Below are positions 57,102 to 64,000 of a stretch of DNA of 64,000 nt, in pieces; the first letter of the stretch is position 1; every line of letters begins with the position of its first letter. The translations under genes were made by a program, and so were the position numbers. The notes under the pieces were generated by a model. The model saw only the letters and a list, made by a program, of their open reading frames with translations, was not told where the DNA came from and made no database searches. Origin of the DNA: Linum tenue (taxonomy: Eukaryota; Streptophyta; Magnoliopsida; Malpighiales; Linaceae); assembly GCA_946122785.1 (NCBI GenBank), contig CAMGYJ010000007.1, forward strand, positions 6,650,909 to 6,714,908, given 5' to 3'.

Positions 57102-57250
57102 TGATGTAGCTTCAAGGGAACGAGTCAAATGGGAATCTATAAACCCTCATCGACTAGATGATGAAGCTGTTCGGTTCTCAACAACCCAATTGGTAAAAAC
57201 GCCAAGCAACTGAACACATGGACCAAAATCGTTTCCATGGATGAAGTTGA
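57102..57250 (-). ncRNA. Putative H/ACA box snoRNA, unit 1 copy B
   Basis: The 61-nt 3' hairpin (57168-57108, minus strand) is identical to copy A and is followed by ACATCA, giving an ACA box three bases from the inferred end. The H-box position reads AGAACC instead of AGAACA, one mismatch from ANANNA. The 5' hairpin stem TTGGT/ACCAA is better paired here than in copy A. The pocket strand CGTTCCC is complementary to the 25S rRNA stretch GGGAACG. Expression would be from the promoter signature at 57594-57706. Confidence 0.55.
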
Positions 57251-57398
57251 AGTTAGCGATTGTTCAAAAAAAAAAAACGCAATGAACTGAGCATGCAAAT
57301 CAATGCAGGAGAAAATTTAGTTGCTCTTCAGTGACCCTCGAATTCCAGAAAGCATTGAGGGGGTAATTTAAGGACGAAGAAGCAACACAAGCAATATG

Positions 57399-57457
57399 GC
57401 TTCAAGGGAACGAGTCAGCTGGGAATGGAGAAATCCACAATGACCAGATAATGAAGC
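57399..57457 (-). ncRNA. Putative H/ACA-like hairpin, unit 2 copy B
   Basis: Identical to unit 2 of copy A over 59 nt: GCTTCA/TGAAGC outer stem, GTCA/TGAC inner stem, CGTTCCC pocket strand and ATA at the box position. A further imperfect hairpin lies downstream at ~57315-57385 (GTTGCTTCTTC pairing with GAAGAGCAAC). Confidence 0.45.
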
Positions 57458-57593
57458 ATTCATTCACAGAAATCTCAGTTCAACTGAAACGGAAAAATAC
57501 ATGTAGGAAAAACGATGCTGAAAAACGAATCTGGCAGATGAAGGAAGAATTTGGAAAAGACGAAATGAGAAACTGCTTTCGCAGTTTAATGAC

Positions 57594-57706
57594 GAATATA
57601 AGGAGCGGGTTTTGCTGGGATTATAGCAAACCCTAATTTTGGAGAACACTTTGAGGAAATTGGGCTGTTAGATTGGGTTTTAAACCAAACCCTTTACTGT
57701 TGGGCC
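57594..57706 (-). promoter_or_regulatory. Telo-box plus site II promoter signature, copy B
   Basis: AAACCCTAA (57628-57636), TGGGCT (57661-57666), TGGGCC (57701-57706) and a TATA-like CCTTATATTC (~57594-57603, minus) are conserved in order and near-identical spacing with copy A. They lie immediately upstream of the hairpin block on the minus strand. No protein-coding gene starts here. Confidence 0.65.
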
Positions 57707-58194
57707 TGGCTATGCTAGTATCTAATCAGTAATCAGAGCCCAACTGGTGGGAGTTGTTACTTGAGAAATGGTGTTCTTCCCAGTTGCACCATCCAAAATC
57801 CTAATCATAAAAATTGCAGTTCAATAATAAATGAACTTTTAGGACAAAAAAAGTGGACTGCCATCACGTTCGATCTGTTTTGTTCCAGTTCAAATGTCAA
57901 GTCGATCCATTTTTCCCCGTATTTGCATCGTATTTGCACAATTCAATTTATAAAATCAAGGAATGCACCACACTAGCATCTATATTCGGTCCGGTAATGA
58001 TCCAATCAAACAAGACAATAGTTGTCAAATATCAGTTGCTCCCAAAAGATAAGCATCCCATAATATAGTACTAACACTCAAGACGACAACAAAAATTCCA
58101 TAGGCAAACTCAAACATTCCGTCTTCCACGAGAAATGTAATCCAGTAGATTTTCTTTTAACCCTCTACTACTTTCAGTCCCCTACTAAAAAGGC

Positions 58195-59803
58195 TTAGAC
58201 AAACAAGTTGGGTCTGGATGCCTTGTATGTGGTCTTCAGCTTTCTGGTTGGCGGACGGACCTTCTTGAACACCAAGGGGAACTTGATCTTGGAGTTGTGG
58301 AACTGCTTGGTGCTCTCCCTCTTGCACAGCTTAGCGGGGATGGTTGCGGTCTTGATAATCTGGATGCAAGGAGATCGGACCCTGTGGCGAGAAGCCATCT
58401 CGCTGTACATCTGTTCAACAGCACCGTTCAGAGTGGTGTCGCGGAATTCCTTGTACATGTTGTGGTAACCTGTCCTGCTCTGGTAGCGCAGCCAAATTCC
58501 GTAGTTGTTGATCTTCGTGGGATTCTTCTCGAAGATCTGCAAATGTTTACAGAATATCAGTAACGAGTACTCTAAATTCGCAGGAAATGTCAAACTTTTA
58601 TGACATCAGTCAATTTAAGACTGCATCAAACATAAACTTAGAGAGCAACCATGACAGTAGGATAGCAAGCAATAACTGTTTTACTTAACCAAGCACCAAA
58701 TCAGAGGCTGACGGACTTGTAAAACATATTTATAGCTGCTCTAATGTTGCTCCAAAATACAATGTCGAGCACCAGACCAATGAGTATTACAGATTGAAGG
58801 GAACAAGGAAGATGGGGAATCGTGGAATACTGATAAAGCAAATGATGGAGTATTGCAGTTCCCACCCAGACCAAGTTGACCACTAAGGACCCTAGTGAGG
58901 TAGCACACATGAGAAAAGGACTTTAGTAGTTGAACAATCCAAGGAACTCACAGTTTGAAGCTGCAATTGACCACTATCTTTTGCTCAGGTTCTAGAAAAC
59001 TAAACCCTTTCTTCTCTCCATGCAGGACTAACAAAACCATCTTTTCGCAGACGCATACACAAGATAGAGATATAACTGACATAAAATGAAGCTACTCCAT
59101 AGTTCTACAGACAACCAAAAGGGCAACAAGTTTCCACAGCATAAACAGGATATTGAATCCGTGCAGGAGACCCTTCAACTACAAGTTTCAAGATGTTCAA
59201 CAACACAATCTAACAACCTAAAACGAAGCCTTCAAATGATAATTCTAACCCATAAAAGGGTAACCCTTGTACCAAAGCCAAATTCAAGTGAGTAAGAACG
59301 AGGATTACAAATACTAAAAAATTCACCTCGTTGATAGCTAGAATCTGGCCATTGCTTTTCTTGACCTTCTTCAGCTTCCTCAAGAAATACCTGGTCCAAA
59401 ATCAACCAGCGAATTTGTGAGGGACAGAATCAACAAACCTCACTCAGTGAACAAAACTACAAAACAGACCAAACACCACAATAGGGCAAACCCACCAGAA
59501 CTTGGACTTGGCGCGAACCTCATTCGTGTTCCAAAGCTTCATCCTATAGATCTTTGGATGTCCATCGCTCTCCGTCGGCAAAGCTCGCCCGACGACTTGG
59601 TACTGGTGGTACTGCACAAACAAGAAAGAAAAAACGCATATAGACCCAATCAACAAACCAACGAAAAGCCCTTCAATCATGACTACATATACCAAAACGC
59701 CGATGAACCAAGCTAACAATAAAACAAATGGGAGCCAACCCAGATAAATTTTCAACGGAAAGTCGACAAGCCGAAAGCTTTAACATACCCTGTAAGCAAC
59801 CAT
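58195..59803 (-). CDS. RPL18A: 60S ribosomal protein L18a (eL20), 178 aa
   Basis: A structural protein of the large cytosolic ribosomal subunit. Four minus-strand exons, 59803-59789, 59611-59496, 59390-59327 and 58536-58195, join in frame to exactly 178 residues, the usual plant length. The sequence begins [19 protein letters not shown], continues through [40 protein letters not shown] and [20 protein letters not shown], and ends [13 protein letters not shown]. The 15-nt first coding exon splits just after the start, as is common for ribosomal protein genes. The gene diverges from the pectate lyase-like gene. A ~105-bp copy of exon 4 sits at 46285. Confidence 0.97.
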
Positions 59804-60290
59804 TTTCGCCGGTAGAGGAATGTAGGATGGGAAGTTCCCTTCGCCTCAAACTGTCTCTGCCTTCCACTCTCACGCCGCCGATCGAGAACAAGGAAGAGGG
59901 TTTTGGTTTTGGGAACAGAGGATGATTGGTAACCCTAATTGTACATAGTAACACAACACGACTGTCGTTTCGAGGAACCCAAGCCGATGGAGTAATAAAA
60001 TCCCGACACGTGGTAACCGAACCCGAAATGGGCTTCGGCCTGGACCGTTTGGTTCACAGCACAAAGCCCAACTAACCCATAAACTATATTGGGCCGTGAA
60101 AAAGTTCTAGTTTCTAGGGAGGGACAGTTGTTCTCCATAACGGATTAACCGTTAACGGCTATTTTGCAACGAGAATCGGACAACGGTCGGTGCCTTCCAC
60201 GCAGAATTCTCAGTTTCTCCCCCGTTCAATACTTCCCTCATTTGCTTCCAGTCTCCAGAGACTCGACTACGGAGAAATCGAAAGAGAGAG
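59804..60290. promoter_or_regulatory. Shared divergent promoter, telo-box and site II elements
   Basis: 487 bp separate the start codons of RPL18A (minus) and the pectate lyase-like gene (plus). A telo-box AACCCTAA (59931-59938) and site II motifs TGGGCT (60029-60034), AGCCCA (60065-60070) and TGGGCC (60090-60095) are present, the classic set for plant ribosomal protein genes. Confidence 0.8.
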
Positions 60291-61890
60291 ATGACGTCAC
60301 TGCCGTACGCCGATGTCGACAACCACATGAGAGCCTTGGCCGGCCGGGCGGAAGGATTCGGCCGGATGGCCATCGGCGGTCTTCACGGAGCACTCTATTC
60401 GGTCACCTCCCTGGCAGGTTCTTCCCCTATTTCTTCTTCTTCTCGGAGAACAGAAGTGGGAGTTTATCTAATTCAAAGAATTAGGGTTACTTGAATTCGC
60501 ATTGGCCCTTTTTAAGCATCCCGTAGGATCGTTGTTGAACGAATGTGATGTAGAAGCAATTGAAGGAAGATTAGGGTTACTGAAAGAATATTCATAGGTT
60601 CGTTGCCATTGTGATAGATGATGGCCCTGGATCACTCCGAGAGGGATGCCGAAGGAAGGAGCCACTGTGGATTGTGTTCGATGTCTCCGGGACGATTGAG
60701 CTCAAGACGTTCTTGAGCGTGTCGTCTTACAAGACGATCGATGGGCGTGGCCAGAGGATTAAGTTCACGGGGAAGGGTTTGAGGCTGAAGGAATGTGAGC
60801 ATATAATCATCTGTAACCTGGAATTCGAAGGCGGGAGAGGGCATGACGTCGATGGGATTCAAATCAAGCCGAATTCGAGACATATTTGGATCGACAGATG
60901 CAGTCTTCGTGATTATGATGATGGCCTCATTGATATCACTCGCCAAAGCACTGATGTAACTGTCTCAAGGTTTGTGTCTAGTGGCTCTTTTCCTCCATTC
61001 TCTTATAGGGGGGGAAACACTGGATTATGGTGGTTACATTTGTTTGCAACTCTGCAGGTGTTACTTTGCTCAACATGACAAGACCATGCTTATTGGGGCT
61101 GACCCTACTCATGTGGGTGACAGATGCATCCGGGTGACAATTCACCATTGCTTCTTTGATGGAACCCGGCAGAGACAGCCTCGTCTTAGATTTGGGAAAG
61201 TTCATCTCTATAACAATTTCACTAGGAATTGGGCAATCTATGCTGTCTGTGCTAGTGTTGAAGCTCAGGTAATTATGATGGTTTCTTGTGCTATTGAGCA
61301 TTTGCGATAGCATCTGGCATATGCTAAACTGAGTTACCGATATTGTTCTGCCCTTTTATTCTGTTTTCCGCCACAGATTTATTCTGAGTGCAATTTATAT
61401 GAAGCGGGAGAGAAGAAAAAGGTCTTTGAATATTACACAGAGAAGGTAACCTCGATCGTGGTGATTTCCATATGATTCTACTAGTGCAGTTCTCCACCTA
61501 TTGTAAAGACAACTGTGGGGAAAAATCAAATACGTGATACAACCTGGAGTCAAGTACTCCTGTTAGCTAGCAGATCAAACACGAAAACTGTACATTCCAT
61601 AAGATGGTTGGTGGTATATGGCTTCAAATCATTCACTTTTGTTCTTTGTTGTTCAGGCTGCAGATGCAGAAGAGGCTAAGTCTGGCTTAATAAAATCTGT
61701 AGGAGATGTGTTCCTGAACGGAGCTCTGCCATCTCTACAACCTGTTATGTCTGAGCATTGTGTGTTCCATCCGAGTGAACATTATGCAAACTGGACGGTG
61801 GAGGCTCCATCAGATTCTCTAAAAGAAGTTCTTCAAGTCTATGCAGGTTGGCAAGCTCTTCCTCGACCCAACGATAACATCCCAAACTAG
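60291..61890 (+). CDS. Pectate lyase-like protein (PL1 family), 330 aa
   Basis: Five exons, 60291-60417, 60618-60969, 61058-61268, 61377-61445 and 61657-61890, join in frame to 330 residues. The sequence MTSLPYADVDNHMRALAGRA, then DDGPGSLREGCRRKEPLWIV, is that of the plant clade labelled 'probable pectate lyase 4'. It shows the parallel beta-helix ladder (HIIICNLEFEGG, HIWIDRCSLRDYDDGLIDIT). It also has the PL1 calcium-site aspartates in the DYDDGLID region and the basic segment RQRQPRLRFGKVHLYNN containing the family's catalytic Arg position. No secretion signal is visible at the N-terminus, as is usual for this clade, so an apoplastic pectin-cleaving role is uncertain. Pectate or pectin-type polysaccharide is the expected substrate class. 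Confidence 0.92.
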
Positions 61891-62515
61891 AAATACCTAG
61901 TTTGGTATTTCCTCACTGTCTTATTTGTACCTTCTGTTTGTATTTCCTTGCATATGTATACGTCTCTTGTGATAGGATCTCACACTTCACTATCCTCAAA
62001 TGGAGGCTGAAAAGGAAGTTATGGAATTTTTGTCTCCAGCTAACTTATCCAATTTTTCAATGCAACTTTGTGAATTGTGTTACATAATGTTCCCAGAACA
62101 TGTTAAGTCAACTATCAGTTTTTCTAACATTAACTTTATCACTTTTTTTTGTAGTAATTGTTCTGAGTTTTTCTGTTTTTCTGATTTACTTATACTTGTG
62201 ATTCAGTGTCTTTGTCGACTTTTTTAGTTCATCAGTTCTCGCAACCATTATTTGAGATATTTACACTATTTCAAGCATACATTTAGGCAAGTTCAGCCGA
62301 AAAATAAAGATAGAGCTTCAGTTTTTGGCTTATTCTACCATTTGAAAGGGATTTGTGACAACGTCATTAGAAAGGAACCAGTAGGTGCTATCAGCCAAAT
62401 AATATGCTGTGTAATTTCTTCCATTGCGATTGTAAACAATGTCTCTTACATGTTACTTCTATTACTACATCGTTATCACATACATCCTCGATATGAGTTT
62501 CGTGATCAAATGCAC
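61891..62515. other. 3' flank of the pectate lyase-like gene
   Basis: T-rich sequence with no recognised coding region; probably 3' UTR followed by spacer. Confidence 0.4.
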
Positions 62516-62519
62516 GAGA

Positions 62520-62965
62520 ACCATAAAACATATCAGAGAGGTGATTCTCTACGTCATCTGGACCAAACATCACCAACTCTCCCGAACTGCTGTCTTTTCC
62601 ATTCAGCATTCCAACACACCTGCCATAAACTTCTCTATATACAGGTACGAGTTTCTTTGCTATTGAAACCTTCAATGCTGCCCTTAAGTTCTCATTTGGT
62701 ACAATCCAAGATACCTGTTTCCTGTGTGATTCCTCAAAAGCTGCATTAAACCTGCGAAAACATTCCTCTGCAGCTTCTGGTGATAGCTCTGGAAGAGGCA
62801 TACTCGGCAGGGCTGAGATGACTTATTCCAGGGTGATAGCTCTGGTGATTGTCTCATTGTTCGCAGCATATTTTTTAAGCTTCTTGGCATGCTTAACACC
62901 CAATCTTCGCCAAGGATAACCCTTAGCCGGGTTGCACATACTTTCTCCAAGATGAATTGCTAGTT
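62520..62965 (-). pseudogene. EXO70 exocyst subunit relic, C-terminal part
   Basis: Minus-strand frames spell the C-terminal EXO70 sequence: RLRVILGEDWVL, then after a frameshift near 62810 LSPEAAEECFRRFNAAFEES, HRKQVSWIVPNENLRAALKV, SIAKKLVPVYREVYGR and VMFGPDDVENHLSDMFYGS. EXO70 tethers secretory vesicles at the plasma membrane; the wording is closest to the plant EXO70H group. Only ~150 of ~600-700 residues remain, with a break and no start, so it is a dead fragment. Confidence 0.85.
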
Positions 62966-63104
62966 GTTTGCAAGGAAGAGATAAGAAAGGGACACATCAT
63001 CGTACTTTCCTGATTTTATGTCAAGCTTGCATAAGAGAACCAGTATGATCCAAGCTAGTCAGGCTGATAGAGCCATCGAAGGAGCTGGGGAATTTTATGA
63101 AAAA

Positions 63105-63109
<5 letters not shown>

Positions 63110-63138
<29 letters not shown>
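63110..63138. repeat. (GA)n microsatellite
   Basis: An uninterrupted AG/GA run of about 28 bp. Confidence 0.95.
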
Positions 63139-63139
<1 letters not shown>

Positions 63140-64000
63140 TTTTAGATGAATGTGGAGCAAGTAGAAAGTGAAGGACGACATTGACAACCTATTACACTGA
63201 TCATCTTTCAACCACAACTGGTAACCCATTGGCCATTACAGTGTTTTCCAATTCATCTCCCGATTCCGCTTGGATTCTAACCTCGAGAAATTATTCAACG
63301 TGATTGTCTTCCAAACCACAATTGATTATTTGATTGCCGAGATCAGAGGATTTTGTTCGTGGGGGAAAGGGTTTTTATGGCTGAAGATTTTAGTGCATCG
63401 TCATTCATCTGCAACCTATAGTTGGGAAGGCTGGAAGGCTCTCGCAGCGCTGAATCAGAATAATGTCGAGCCGAAATTCAGACGTACATATGGTATCCGC
63501 TGCCTCTAGGATTTAATCTCCTGTTCCTTTTGTTTTTGAGTCATTCATTTCTGGGTCTATGATATTGATATCTGTGGGAGTCGGTTTCCTCAGACAGCAC
63601 TTTGCGCCCCATCTATGGGCATTGCTGATCACTTCACGGTGAGTTCTTTTTCCAAGTGAATGATATTATTATCCAACATCGACACTGAGCCAACAGAAAT
63701 GGGTTTGAACAAAATGTGGCTGTGTCGTGTTGTCTGAGGAGCAGTGGAGCTAATTAGATGGATCCCATTGATCAAATGAAAATTATAGCGCACGGAATCA
63801 TCTTGAGACTTGCTCAGTCAACAATGGCCCTTGTCTGACACGCTTGTTTGAGTTTGCACGTTAGTTGGGGCTGGCTTTCCTTGCTTGACTTATCCTTGTG
63901 CTGTGATTCTGTTATTTTGTTGACCTTTTTTGAGGTTGCCCTGTGCTGGCTATGTCATTATTTCTAAAGGGTTCCAAGCCTGATTCACATGAGCCAACTC
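63139..64000. other. Right edge of window, no gene assigned
   Basis: A plus-strand frame at 63270-63509 and an exon-like piece bounded by CAG and GTGAGT at ~63596-63640 could be the first part of a gene continuing outside, but no family was recognised. Confidence 0.3.

Larger units (their letters stand above)
54576..58550. repeat. Tandem segmental duplication, right copy (B)
   Basis: The counterpart of 41145-46390. It retains the full RPL18A end and lacks the LUL-carrying MULE. The 12-kb distance between the copies is largely filled by later transposon insertions. Confidence 0.9.

Noticed and set aside
63270..63509. 79-residue frame at the right edge as a gene
   Set aside because: No recognisable domain, no supported splice partners and no neighbouring promoter evidence; left unassigned.

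Overview
The window is nuclear DNA of a flowering plant, most probably a eudicot. Its genes are intron-rich with plant-type splice sites, and their products are plant families (KCS elongase, MAKR, ITN1-type ankyrin/PGG, eL20/RPL18a, plant pectate lyase-like, DUF1764). The intergenic space is full of Mutator-like (MULE), hAT and LTR elements. The species cannot be fixed from sequence alone.

Layout. 0.4-1.4 kb: a foldback element. 2.5-3.0 kb: a DUF1764 gene. 4.4-11.4 kb: an 18-exon coiled-coil gene. 12.0-19.4 kb: a MULE carrying a second MULE inside it, each with an exact 10-bp target duplication; the inner one is built of GGATAT and telomere-like repeats. 19.4-23.9 kb: intergenic with two hAT MITEs. 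23.9-25.0 kb: a MAKR4-like gene. 27.6-32.0 kb: a coding MULE with a DDE transposase and a divergently arranged plant mobile domain gene, both truncated at a central junction, and with regular 24-bp palindrome arrays near both ends. 32.5-35.1 kb: ITN1. 35.8-40.8 kb: decayed LTR retroelement pieces, interrupted by a hAT MITE in a primer-binding site and by a MULE carrying a broken SYP112-like syntaxin copy. 41.1-58.5 kb: a tandem segmental duplication holding two KCS19-like genes, two copies of a putative H/ACA snoRNA locus with telo-box/site II promoter signatures, and RPL18A (intact in the right copy, a ~100-bp relic in the left). Later insertions split this duplication: a MULE with a LUL-type ubiquitin ligase fragment, a MULE with a very young non-autonomous LTR element nested in it, and a third MULE. 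59.8-62 kb: RPL18A and a pectate lyase-like gene diverge from a ~490-bp shared promoter. 62.5-62.95 kb: an EXO70 relic.

Functionally the genes are a normal mixed plant neighbourhood: very-long-chain fatty acid elongation (KCS), receptor-kinase signalling at the plasma membrane (MAKR), salt/ROS-linked membrane ankyrin protein (ITN1), translation (RPL18A, and perhaps rRNA pseudouridylation through the snoRNA candidates) and cell-wall polysaccharide (pectate lyase-like). They form no operon or pathway. The distinctive biology lies in the MULEs, several of which carry host gene fragments, and in the duplicated KCS-snoRNA-RPL18A block. All exon structures were derived by hand from splice consensus and reading-frame continuity; no database search was run.
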